Source of the DNA: Bacteroidota bacterium
Lineage (GTDB): Bacteria; Bacteroidota; Bacteroidia; Bacteroidales; VadinHA17
Assembly (NCBI GenBank): GCA_030613125.1
Contig: JAUWMO010000132.1
Location: 1 to 9,203 of the forward strand
DNA length: 9,203 bases
Direction: 5' to 3'
Made by a program: the position numbers and the translations under genes. The notes under the pieces are model-generated. The model searched no databases, was not told the DNA's origin, and saw only the letters and a list, made by a program, of their open reading frames with translations. This document shows, one piece after another, positions 1 through 6,115 of this stretch (the first letter of the stretch is position 1; the number at the start of each line of letters is the position of its first letter).

Positions 1-546
1 CATGAAGAAGCACGTAAGCACATCGACAAAGCGATTGAACTCAACCCGCTTTCTTTTGTTATCAGACATGTAAGTGCTAAATTGTATTACAATCGTGGTC
101 GTTTTAAAGAAGCCCTGGCAGAAATCCAAAAATGTCATGAGCTGCAGGAAAACCATCCATGGCTTCCCCGTCGTGAATTCAATATTTACTGGCAACTGGG
201 TGAAGAGGAAAAAGCCTATGAAGCATTACGAAAGATTTTGAAAAGAAATTCGATTTATAATCTTGAAACAGCGGATAATATTTATAAGGTATCCGGTCTT
301 AATGCGGTACTTGATTGGAAATTGGAAATTGATTTAAAGGATGCTGAAAGCGGATATGCAGCTTATTCTATTGCCAATACCTACGGTATGATTGGAGAGG
401 ATGAAAAAGCCTTGGAGTGGCTTGAGAAAGCATATATATTGCATAAAAACCCAACCCCAGAGACAAGTTTTAATATACATTTTAAGAATCTACATAAAAA
501 CCCAAGATACATTGCGATATTGAAGAAAATGGGATTGACGATATAA
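1..546 (+). CDS. TPR-repeat protein, C-terminal part (5' end outside window)
   Basis: The frame is open from the first base, so the N-terminus lies upstream; 181 residues are visible before a TAA stop. The visible part is helical and TPR-like: residues 1-16 read as a TPR second helix ending in AIELNP, and further units occur near residues 29-50 (YNRGRFKEALAEI), 63-80 (QLGEEEKAYEALRKIL) and 125-148 (YGMIGEDEKALEWLEKAY). The tail NPRYIAILKKMGL resembles the NPRF..LL.KMGL ending of multi-domain proteins that put TPRs behind a winged-helix, kinase or cyclase effector domain and a TolB-like region. That likeness is from family knowledge; the effector domain cannot be seen, so signalling or regulation is only a guess. 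TPRs normally mediate protein-protein contacts. No signal peptide or membrane segment can be judged from this fragment. Confidence 0.8.
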   Translation, partial: HEEARKHIDKAIELNPLSFVIRHVSAKLYYNRGRFKEALAEIQKCHELQENHPWLPRREFNIYWQLGEEEKAYEALRKILKRNSIYNLETADNIYKVSGLNAVLDWKLEIDLKDAESGYAAYSIANTYGMIGEDEKALEWLEKAYILHKNPTPETSFNIHFKNLHKNPRYIAILKKMGLTI

Positions 547-1398
547 TAATTTTTTGAAATCAATCAACGTCTCTATTAAGTTAGAATTATCTTATGGCTC
601 TAATGCAGCTACTTACGGCATTTCTGTGGCGCAAAACTATTTGAAGTTTTCGTTACTCATCCTTAAGAAATGATTTAGCTGATAAGTATTATGAATTATT
701 GGAAAATTCAAAACCAAATTCCAGGAAGTCGAACAAGCCCTTGCCAGTCAAAATCAATGATCAGTATCCAGTCTGAAAAGGCATTTAATTCCCTAACCCT
801 TCCACCTCAGAGCCATGATCTTCCATGAGATGTATCAATCTATTACCTCACAGTAGATCGTGGATAATTTGGTCATAGGTCTATAGAATAGAGGCGTGAT
901 TTCATCCAAGTATTGCCACCCCACCCCCTGAGAAAAATTGGAGTAGGTGATTCAGGAAGACATGCGGCGGGGGAAAATGCCTAACGGTAGAGTGCATGGC
1001 GCATTTTAATGTTCTATACACTTTATTTATTGTGGTACGTTTTTTACTGTTTTAGAAGCGTACTTGTATCTGTAATTTTTGACGAAAGGAATTTTAATCT
1101 GGTAATGGGTTTTTACAATTAATACTTCATTAAATTCATTGGCATTTTTAGTTTTACAGTGAATGCCAACGTGTTGCTGCAAAATGCAGTGTGGTCAATT
1201 TAGTCGCATGGTTATTGATTTTCGAAATGTAAGTTACAAAAAAGTTTGGAGTAATTGAATAAAAGCAACATTGCGTTTAAGGCGTTTGTTATGCCCACCA
1301 GGTCGTTAATGAACTATGTTAAAATTGATTCAAAAATAATAATGTAACTTGCATCTATACTGAACAACAAATCAATCTAATCATTAAACAAAACGATC
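547..1398. other. Gene-poor intergenic stretch of about 850 bases
   Basis: No convincing gene was found on either strand. A short open stretch at about 572-664 (plus) reads ELSYGSNAATYGISVAQNY before a stop; it looks protein-like but matches no family I recognise and could be a gene remnant. The stretch around 780-980 is full of stops in all frames. A hairpin CTGCA-AAA-TGCAG lies at 1177-1189, within a wider imperfect inverted repeat at 1165-1294 (see findings). The last 80 bases are AT-rich and probably hold the promoter of the downstream gene: TTG at 1325-1327, then 17 bases, then TAACTTG at 1345-1351. This is only a weak match to the Bacteroidota -33/-7 pattern. Confidence 0.55.
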
Positions 1399-2934
1399 AT
1401 GAAAAAGATTTCTTTTAGTCTAGCATTAATTTTGTTTTCTTCTTTGTTTCTATTGGCTCAAAGCAAGAATACCACAATATTTACCGTGTTTACTTCAGCG
1501 GGTTGTGGTTGTACAGGATCCGGAGGTGCTCCAATGACCTTTACTACGAATGATCAGATCTTATCTGCACTTCAGCAGGCATGCAATGGAGTAAATTTTA
1601 TTGTATGGGAAGGTACACGCAGCACTGCATATGATGAAATTCAAAAGAAAAAAGACAACTACGATGGAGTACTGATCATCGGAGGGATAGATGGAGACTA
1701 CAGGTTGGCTTTCACCGGATTACCTACAATAGCTGTATATAATCTCTGGGAGTTTATGCTTCATCCCTATAACTTGTTTGCTACCGGAGAAATACCTGAA
1801 GAAGCAATACTTATGGGAGGCACTGATTACAAAGATGTGAAAATCTTAACCGCTCAGCTTGATAGAAGGAATCTTTGTGCTCCATCTGTGAGCGAAAATA
1901 TGTTCATGGATCTGGTATATAAGATTAAACTGATTCAGGTTATTAAAGATCTTAAGGAAACCAGAATATTGATGGTGAAAAGAGCAAAAGATGAAATTAT
2001 TGCAGCAGTTAATTACAGGGGGGACATCAATCAATCCTTCCCCCAGGATCATAACGAGCGTTATCTTCATAATTTTAAGGAAGTATTTGGTGCAGAAATT
2101 GTTCAAGTTGAAGCCGGGGAATTTTACGAGACATATAAAAAAATCAATATCAGGAATGCAGAAGAAATTGCAGAACAATGGATCAATGGTGCACGAAAGG
2201 TAGAAGCATCAAGATCAGAGATAACTAAAACAGCCAGGGGGTATCTAGCTTTGGAGGCATTAAGAGAAAAATATCACTGCAATGCAGTGTCAACTCATAT
2301 CAGGTCGGTTAGTGGAAGCGGTAAGCTTGAAGATCGGTATAATCCCGGATTAGGTTTAGAGCTTGGATTTAAAACCAGGGGAATACAAGCTGTTTGTCAG
2401 AATTATCCGGATATATTAATCAGCCAGGTTTTGGCATATTTACTGACCGGCAGGACAAGTATGCTTGGTGATGTTATATATGATATTTATAACTCTGTGG
2501 AAATTGTTTTGCATTGCGGTATACCGATAAATCCGTATGAAGATGAACGCAGGATCCCCTATACTATAAGGACTCATGCAGAAAGCCCCGTAAGGGATAT
2601 GCCTGAAGAACCTGGTTCTTCTACCGGGATAACAGCAGAATGGCCTGTAGGTGAGCCTGTTACTTTTTGGGAGATTCATTCCCTTAACAGGAAAATAAGA
2701 TTGCATACAGGCGAAGTAGTCAATGGTTACGAGATATATACTGGCGGGGAAGACTTAGACAATGTAATGTGTACGGCAAAGATAATAGCCAGGGTTGATG
2801 CCAAAAAATTACGGGAACAACATTTGCCTTCTTTATATGGAATTCATACCAATGCAACGCTTGGTGATCTGAGACAGCAAATTAAAGACATAGCCGTTTT
2901 GCTGGGTTTTGATATTATAGAATCAGACAGATAG
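1399..2934 (+). CDS. Exported L-fucose/L-arabinose isomerase-like protein
   Basis: This 511-residue protein begins with a clear Sec signal peptide: MKK, a hydrophobic core at residues 5-19, and a likely cleavage near LLAQS (18-22). The rest resembles the sugar isomerase (FucI/AraA-like) superfamily. It has a Rossmann-type N-terminal part with DGVLIIGG (89-96), a middle domain, and a C-terminal part with a GDVIYD segment (357-362), HCG (372-374), the barrel-like segment PVTFWEIHSLNRKIRL (420-435), and a C-terminal H483 followed by GDLR (489-492). True isomerases act in the cytoplasm on fucose or arabinose with Mn2+; an exported version is unexpected, and its substrate cannot be read from sequence. 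A Gly-Cys-Gly-Cys segment (35-38) follows the mature N-terminus. The ATG at 1399 is chosen because the signal peptide starts there. It stands alone, with long gene-free stretches on both sides. The isomerase-like fold is fairly likely; catalytic activity is unproven. Confidence 0.7.
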   Translation: MKKISFSLALILFSSLFLLAQSKNTTIFTVFTSAGCGCTGSGGAPMTFTTNDQILSALQQACNGVNFIVWEGTRSTAYDEIQKKKDNYDGVLIIGGIDGDYRLAFTGLPTIAVYNLWEFMLHPYNLFATGEIPEEAILMGGTDYKDVKILTAQLDRRNLCAPSVSENMFMDLVYKIKLIQVIKDLKETRILMVKRAKDEIIAAVNYRGDINQSFPQDHNERYLHNFKEVFGAEIVQVEAGEFYETYKKINIRNAEEIAEQWINGARKVEASRSEITKTARGYLALEALREKYHCNAVSTHIRSVSGSGKLEDRYNPGLGLELGFKTRGIQAVCQNYPDILISQVLAYLLTGRTSMLGDVIYDIYNSVEIVLHCGIPINPYEDERRIPYTIRTHAESPVRDMPEEPGSSTGITAEWPVGEPVTFWEIHSLNRKIRLHTGEVVNGYEIYTGGEDLDNVMCTAKIIARVDAKKLREQHLPSLYGIHTNATLGDLRQQIKDIAVLLGFDIIESDR

Positions 2935-3000
2935 TCAAAGTTTTGATATTATGTCGAACTCACGATAATTTATGTCAACCATTAAAATTTGAATTATTTC

Positions 3001-3179
3001 TAATGGCGGGCTATGGTGGACGCAGTCCACTGAAGATTGCGAAGGCGAGATTCGCCCACCGACCGCGTGCTGCTATAGCTTTCTTTGATCACCGAAGCTT
3101 TTGCGAAGGTGATAGCGGTGAAGCAAGCCTTAGCGTAGGTGAGTTTCGCATTTTTTAAAAACAAACTTTATTGCTTCAT
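3001..3179 (+). repeat. GC-richer structured intergenic repeat (copy X1)
   Basis: This stretch is more GC-rich than its surroundings and is built of small palindromes. GTGGAC-GCA-GTCCAC (3016-3030) is a perfect hairpin, GCGAA...TTCGC spans 3039-3055, and ATCACC (3088-3093) pairs with GGTGAT (3108-3113). The part from 3082 to 3179 recurs in diverged form at 3707-3787, where a block of about 20 bases (around 3112-3131) is missing. A 71-codon frame at 2943-3158 runs through it, but its reading (AKARFAHRPRAAIAFFDH and so on) follows from the repeat's palindromes, so I do not call it a gene. The pattern resembles intergenic repeats common in Bacteroidota; that is from memory and not checked. Confidence 0.65.
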
Positions 3180-3180
3180 C

Positions 3181-3270
3181 TGTTTTCCGCAATGCAGCAC
3201 CCCAAAAAAAAATCAATGCTGAATATCAAAGTATTATAAAGATTTTAAGGAAGTGTGACGAAAACAGGAA
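3181..3270 (+). repeat. Diverged intergenic direct repeat, copy Y1
   Basis: This runs from TGTTTTC..AATGCAGCACCC to GAAAACAGGAA and matches 3607-3698 at roughly three bases in four by eye, including TATCAAAG and GATTTTA blocks. It directly follows X1, whereas at the second site the order is Y2 then X2. No open reading frame of note was seen. Confidence 0.6.
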
Positions 3271-3273
3271 AAA

Positions 3274-3297
3274 AGCACCATGCTTCAGCATGGTGTT
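3274..3297 (+). repeat. REP-like hairpin R1 (TTCA loop)
   Basis: CACCATGC, loop TTCA, GCATGGTG form a perfect 8-bp stem, extended by a G-T wobble and an A-T pair. The 23 bases at 3274-3296 are the exact reverse complement of 3543-3565, making a head-to-head pair of palindromes as in bacterial REP/BIME elements, which are typically spread by TnpA_REP (RAYT) transposases encoded elsewhere. Confidence 0.75.
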
Positions 3298-3321
3298 CAA
3301 AGGAATGTATGCGTTATAGAT

Positions 3322-3375
3322 AGTGCGCTTCCCGCCCGACTGAATGACTTCAATCGTTCGGGCGGGTAGCGTACT
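3322..3375. repeat. Very strong GC-rich hairpin within the REP cluster
   Basis: An 18-position stem joins 3322-3339 to 3358-3375. All positions pair except T3330/T3367, and there is one G-T wobble (G3325/T3372). The core is CCCGCCCGA / TCGGGCGGG. The 18-base loop contains TGAA (3341-3344) and TTCA (3349-3352), which can pair again. Only a short T run (3375-3378) follows, so it could work as a terminator on the plus strand, but its place between REP-like hairpins also fits a repeat element. Confidence 0.7.
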
Positions 3376-3498
3376 TTTACAAGAACATTAATCATTATTA
3401 AATCCGAATGTAATTTTATGTTGATCAAATTAGGTGAATCCGGTTTTTTATATGTGAATGTAACATAGATTAGTAATTATTGATTTATTTAATTTGAA

Positions 3499-3516
3499 AG
3501 TCAGCTGAAGCTGACT
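3499..3516 (+). repeat. REP-like hairpin R2 (TGAA loop)
   Basis: AGTCAGC, loop TGAA, GCTGACT form a perfect 7-bp stem. It shares the core GCTGAAGC with R3 but has a different outer stem, so it looks like a related REP-type palindrome of another subclass. Confidence 0.65.
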
Positions 3517-3542
3517 AATATATTATCTTAACGTACTCATTT

Positions 3543-3565
3543 ACACCATGCTGAAGCATGGTGCT
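3543..3565 (+). repeat. REP-like hairpin R3 (TGAA loop), inverted partner of R1
   Basis: CACCATGC-TGAA-GCATGGTG forms a perfect 8-bp stem. The 23 bases are the exact reverse complement of 3274-3296. The two copies bracket 246 bases that hold the strong hairpin and R2. Confidence 0.75.
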
Positions 3566-3606
3566 ATGTTTGCCTATTATTAAAATGGCAGGATACTTAA
3601 AACACT

Positions 3607-3698
3607 TGTTTTCGTTAATGCAGCACCCAAATTTGAAAAACGTTTATTGATTATCAAAGAGATACAAGGATTTTATTGAAGCTTGCGGAAAACAGGAA
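3607..3698 (+). repeat. Diverged intergenic direct repeat, copy Y2
   Basis: Second copy of the 3181-3270 repeat in the same orientation, sharing TGTTTTC, AATGCAGCACCC, TATCAAAGA, GATTTTA and GAAAACAGGAA blocks. It is followed after eight bases by X2. Confidence 0.6.
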
Positions 3699-3706
3699 GC
3701 AAGCCT

Positions 3707-3787
3707 TCTTTGATCACTGTAGCTTTAGCGAAAGTGATGGCGTAGGTGAGCTTCGCTTTTTTAACAAACAAATTTTACTGCTTCATT
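3707..3787 (+). repeat. Structured intergenic repeat (copy X2)
   Basis: Matches 3082-3179 from TCTTTGATCAC to TGCTTCAT with scattered substitutions and a gap of about 20 bases. The stem seen in X1 is kept by paired changes: ATCACT (3713-3718) pairs with AGTGAT (3733-3738), against ATCACC/GGTGAT in X1. This is one covarying base pair. Confidence 0.65.
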
Positions 3788-3820
3788 TAGATTTTTGAAT
3801 AAACTTTTACCAGTATATTT

Positions 3821-4023
3821 GATTTTGTGGTTAAAGTTTATTTTCAATCTTTTACCACATAGTTCTTATGAAACCAAAATATAAATCAACATGGATAACC
3901 TTGGAGATTTTCAAGACAAAGTTTTTTCAAAAGAGATAACAGAATGGCAGCGATTATTCGATTTAATTCCATTAATAGAAGATACCAAAACCTTTGGTGA
4001 ATTTGCTGGCAGAGAAAAAATAT
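3821..4023 (+). repeat. Long direct repeat, left copy (DUF6508 promoter and 5' end)
   Basis: These 203 bases match 9001-9203 at a constant offset of 5,180. I count six differences (3845, 3862, 3889, 3915, 3926, 3938), so about 97% identity. Similarity starts abruptly at 3821/9001; its right end cannot be seen because the window stops. It contains an inverted repeat upstream of the gene and the first 44 codons of a DUF6508-type reading frame. Confidence 0.95.
3826..3859 (+). promoter_or_regulatory. Inverted repeat upstream of the DUF6508 start (possible operator or hairpin)
   Basis: TGTGGTTAAAG (3826-3836) and CTTTTACCACA (3849-3859) are complementary at 10 of 11 positions, with a 12-base spacer. 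It lies 31 bases before the ATG at 3891. The same arms occur unchanged at 9006-9039, where the only difference falls in the spacer. An operator is a plausible role; a transcript hairpin or an element end is also possible. Confidence 0.4.
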
Positions 4024-4171
4024 CTGAAGGAGTTTATACCTTTCCGTATGTAAGTTAATTACTGTTATTGTTCGGGCAGATCGTTTTAACGAAGGATTTA
4101 TGGTCAGTTGCTTTAAGTCAGGTATTGTTTTAAAAATATTGAAAGCATTGAGTGGTATGTTTATATCCTAA
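3891..4171 (+). pseudogene. DUF6508-family gene with internal deletion and frameshift
   Basis: The frame opens with ATG at 3891, reads MDNLGDFQDKVFSKEITEWQ and continues LFDLIPLIEDTKTFGEF to residue 55, where TAA (4056-4058) stops it. In another frame, 4055-4171 resumes the family's C-terminal block: ITVIVRADRFNEGF and SGIVLKILKAL. In DUF6508 proteins, from family knowledge, a PY..S segment is followed by several dozen residues before the L..I.RADRF block; here that middle is gone and the frame has shifted. A 55-residue peptide could still be made, but the gene is almost certainly inactive. The function of DUF6508 is not known to me. The copy starting at 9071 has the same N-terminus with D9N and F12L changes. 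Confidence 0.8.
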
Positions 4172-4272
4172 AATGCAACGATGGCTCTTATTATACTAAC
4201 TGCACCAACGATTTAAAAGACAGGGCAGTAAGTAGTCAATTCCTAATCAAATATTCTCTTACTACATCTTAG
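4147..4272 (+). pseudogene. GIY-YIG nuclease (UPF0213/YhbQ-like) gene, N-terminal fragment
   Basis: Overlapping the end of the DUF6508 remnant in another frame, bases 4150-4224 read EWYVYILKCNDGSYYTNCT then NDLKDR, which closely matches the start of small single-domain GIY-YIG proteins (WYVYIL.C.DGSYYTG.T.DL..R). The glycine of the YIG motif is Asn here. After about 25 residues the likeness ends and the frame stops at 4270-4272. Intact family members are about 80-100 residues, so the arginine/glutamate half of the active site is missing. No ATG precedes the match; ATT sits where ATG would be expected. The break at about 4225 probably marks the left edge of the inserted or rearranged segment holding abiE. 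Confidence 0.7.
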
Positions 4273-5189
4273 AAAAGCACAACTTTTAAAGCCCTCACTA
4301 TCTGTTCATGTTTGTGAGGGTTTTCCTTTATTAGTTTATTTACATTTAGAAGTTTCCATTGCACAGCCGGCAAGTCTTTTATGACTTTATAAGGAAATAA
4401 CTCCCAGACCGGATTACCTTTCTCAAAACCATATATCAGTTCTTTGTCTTCCTCTGTCAGACTCTTATTTATCATTTCAATAAGTTGATTCCTGTTATTC
4501 TCGTAATCATCATAACTAAATTCCATAGCAGTCATTCCTGAGAATTGTGAATCATACGCTGATTTTTGATCTTTTAGTATTGGACTTATTAACTCATGAA
4601 TTGGTTTATAGTGGCTCAATAAGCTAACAATAAAACCATAACGGACTTCATCCGAAAGTCCTTCATTATCAAGTAAAAGCCTTACATCAAATAAGTCACG
4701 GGGATGTTGCCTGTCTAAAGCAGCACAAATTTTTCCTCCATATAACTCAGCATGGGATACTACATTTATTGCAGCAAATTTTCCGAATTCATCCTGAACT
4801 TTATCTGTTACCTGCATAAACCTGGTGGGTAAAAAATGCCCGCGAGTAATTGTATTTACTTCAATCTTAATTTGAGCATTTTGGTATTGACAATTCAATT
4901 TCACATCAGTTCCGCCATTAAGTGGAACTGATGTTACTTTTAATCCTTTTATTGCCGATTCGATACTTTCTTTAATTCTTCCAAGGGCATCATGGATATT
5001 CTGAAACGCAAACTCCCTCGTATCAAATGGAAGATACGTTAAATCCATATCAACAGACAACCGGGGTAATTCACGGATAAACAGGTTTATTGCCGTACCT
5101 CCGTTCAATGCAAAAATTTCTTCTTTTGCCACATATGGCAAAATTTGGAGTATGAGGTCAACCTGGGCCCGGTATGCTGGTGTAATCAT
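4269..5189 (-). CDS. abiEii: AbiEii-type nucleotidyltransferase toxin (type IV TA)
   Basis: This 306-residue protein has the nucleotidyltransferase toxin layout of the AbiEii/AbiGii family. The nucleotide-binding motif NGGTAINLF (29-37) is followed by R43, S45 and the metal-binding pair D47/D49 (PRLSVDMDL). A candidate third acidic residue lies in IKIEVN (107-112), and the segment ELYGGKICAALDR then HPRDLFDV (148-169) supplies K153, R160, R164 and D165. All expected motifs are intact and the length is normal. Characterised relatives transfer nucleotides to an acceptor; some MenA-type toxins target tRNA, but the target here is unknown. The toxin acts in the cytoplasm and is restrained by the upstream antitoxin. 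Its ATG overlaps the antitoxin stop by four bases (5186-5189, ATGA), which implies translational coupling. The stop lies next to the GIY-YIG remnant, in convergent orientation. Confidence 0.92.
   Translation of the reverse strand: MITPAYRAQVDLILQILPYVAKEEIFALNGGTAINLFIRELPRLSVDMDLTYLPFDTREFAFQNIHDALGRIKESIESAIKGLKVTSVPLNGGTDVKLNCQYQNAQIKIEVNTITRGHFLPTRFMQVTDKVQDEFGKFAAINVVSHAELYGGKICAALDRQHPRDLFDVRLLLDNEGLSDEVRYGFIVSLLSHYKPIHELISPILKDQKSAYDSQFSGMTAMEFSYDDYENNRNQLIEMINKSLTEEDKELIYGFEKGNPVWELFPYKVIKDLPAVQWKLLNVNKLIKENPHKHEQIVRALKVVLF
4288..4324 (+). terminator. Terminator-like hairpin inside the 3' end of the toxin gene
   Basis: AAAGCCCTCAC (4288-4298) pairs with GTGAGGGTTTT (4314-4324): 11 positions with one G-T wobble and a 15-base loop, followed by CCTTTATT. 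Read rightward it has the A-stem-loop-T form of an intrinsic terminator, suited to ending transcripts coming from the DUF6508/GIY-YIG side. It lies wholly within the last codons of the oppositely oriented toxin gene. Confidence 0.5.
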
Positions 5190-5953
5190 AATTCTGCTAA
5201 TTCTTTTGATATAGTTATTTGATATTTTGATATGTAAACACCACCCTCTGTAATTCTTCTATTGCCATTTCCCAAATCAAACGATGATATATCTATAAAT
5301 TTTAACCATTGGTGATTTGCCTTTTCACATAAATATAAGAAAAGTCGTTTCACCTGTACTGAATTACATTTTTGCAGTAATTCCTGTACAAGTTTGGGTT
5401 TTAAATTTACCAATCCCTCCATTAAATGATAGCACTCAACAAGGTCAAGGGTTTTGGGTGCCAGATATAGGCATTCAAACATGGCACGTTCCGGAGACGA
5501 TATTTTTATGAAGAAGTTTTTTTCTTCATGTTCTACTATGCCTAAATCCATGGGCAAAAAGGCAGTCTTTTGTTGGTGTATTGGATTATCCCAATTATAG
5601 CTCTGAAACCATTTTGGTAAATTGGTTTTAGGTGGTGAAAACAAAAATAACTTTTCCTCACCCAGCCGAAAGTAATGACTAAATCCCTGCATGGATAATG
5701 CGGTTATTGCACCAACATACACATTTAGTTTCGCCTGGTATTGCAGAGCATAAAGGGCTCCCTGCCATTGCACCTTTTCCCCCGGTCTTTTAAAGGCCCC
5801 CCTGCCTATTGATTCCAGCCAACCACTATTTCGGTAGTGTTTTTGCAAATTCCTGGATATACCAAGCTCTTCCAACCATGAAGCCAGACCAACCGTCTCC
5901 GGTTTCATGTTTTTTAATAGGATTTTTAATTTTGTCTCATTTTGAGTAGTCAT
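5186..5953 (-). CDS. abiEi: AbiEi-type antitoxin, transcriptional repressor (type IV TA)
   Basis: This 255-residue protein lies immediately upstream of the toxin. Residues 1-57 look like the winged helix-turn-helix of AbiEi antitoxins (SWLEELGISRNLQKHYRNSG, then a GRGAFKRPGE wing). Residues 60-130 are the middle region (YALQYQAKLNVYVGAITALS). The C-terminal domain carries the typical SSPERAMFECLY motif (152-163). From family knowledge, the N-terminal domain binds inverted repeats in the operon promoter and represses it, while the C-terminal domain is needed to neutralise the toxin without a stable protein complex. ATG 5953 is chosen because the wHTH follows at the expected distance and a TAnnTTTG -7 box lies 17-24 bases upstream. 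The leader is short, with no clear Shine-Dalgarno sequence, as is usual in Bacteroidota. No damage was seen, so the pair is probably functional. Confidence 0.92.
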   Translation of the reverse strand: MTTQNETKLKILLKNMKPETVGLASWLEELGISRNLQKHYRNSGWLESIGRGAFKRPGEKVQWQGALYALQYQAKLNVYVGAITALSMQGFSHYFRLGEEKLFLFSPPKTNLPKWFQSYNWDNPIHQQKTAFLPMDLGIVEHEEKNFFIKISSPERAMFECLYLAPKTLDLVECYHLMEGLVNLKPKLVQELLQKCNSVQVKRLFLYLCEKANHQWLKFIDISSFDLGNGNRRITEGGVYISKYQITISKELAEL

Positions 5954-5969
5954 ACTACCAATATTTCAG

Positions 5970-6003
5970 CAAATATAACGAATATTACTCGGATTAACTC
6001 AAT
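5970..6003 (-). promoter_or_regulatory. Promoter of the abiE operon (Bacteroidota type)
   Basis: On the minus strand TATATTTG (5977-5970) fits the Bacteroidota -7 consensus TAnnTTTG exactly. ATTG (6003-6000) lies 22 bases upstream as a possible -33 element, slightly farther than the usual spacing. The predicted transcript would start about ten bases before the antitoxin ATG at 5953. The spacer between the two boxes holds one of the repeated CGAATA...TCGGAT motifs. Confidence 0.5.
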
Positions 6004-6115
6004 TGAAGTACTTGTTTTTTATAAAAATTAGTTATTATTATCCTAATATCAGTAGTACAGCTACCCGAATAGTGATAATTGTAACGAATAATTCGGATGT
6101 AATTTATTTCGAATA
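5977..6115. promoter_or_regulatory. Repeated CGAATA/TCGGAT motifs, candidate AbiEi operators
   Basis: AACGAATATTACTCGGAT (5977-5994) and AACGAATAATTCGGAT (6083-6098) are near-identical direct repeats. The second contains the perfect palindrome CGAAT-A-ATTCG (6085-6095). CGAATA also occurs at 6066 and 6110. The first copy lies inside the abiE promoter, where repressor binding would block transcription, consistent with known autoregulation by AbiEi. The other copies lie toward the divergent plus-strand unit, so shared control is possible. Confidence 0.45.

Noticed and set aside
572..667. Short protein-like stretch ELSYGSNAATYGISVAQNY
   Set aside because: It is too short, has no start codon, and belongs to no family I recognise; mentioned only under the intergenic stretch.
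1846..2178. Minus-strand open frame inside the isomerase-like gene, and similar antisense frames at 2440-2706, 6851-7105 and 8672-8872
   Set aside because: They lie within or against clearly coding genes, have low-complexity hydrophobic or cysteine-rich readings, and carry no domain motifs.
2943..3158. A 71-codon open frame on the plus strand
   Set aside because: It runs through the palindromic repeat X1 and its residues follow from the repeat; there is no convincing start context, and the diverged copy X2 does not keep it open.
3001..3800. CRISPR array or retron in the repeat region
   Set aside because: The repeats are few, unequal in length and irregularly spaced, with no cas genes; no reverse transcriptase gene is present.
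3868..3939. Overlapping 23-codon frame before the DUF6508 start, a possible leader peptide
   Set aside because: A single base change in the right copy removes its stop codon, so the frame is not kept between copies.
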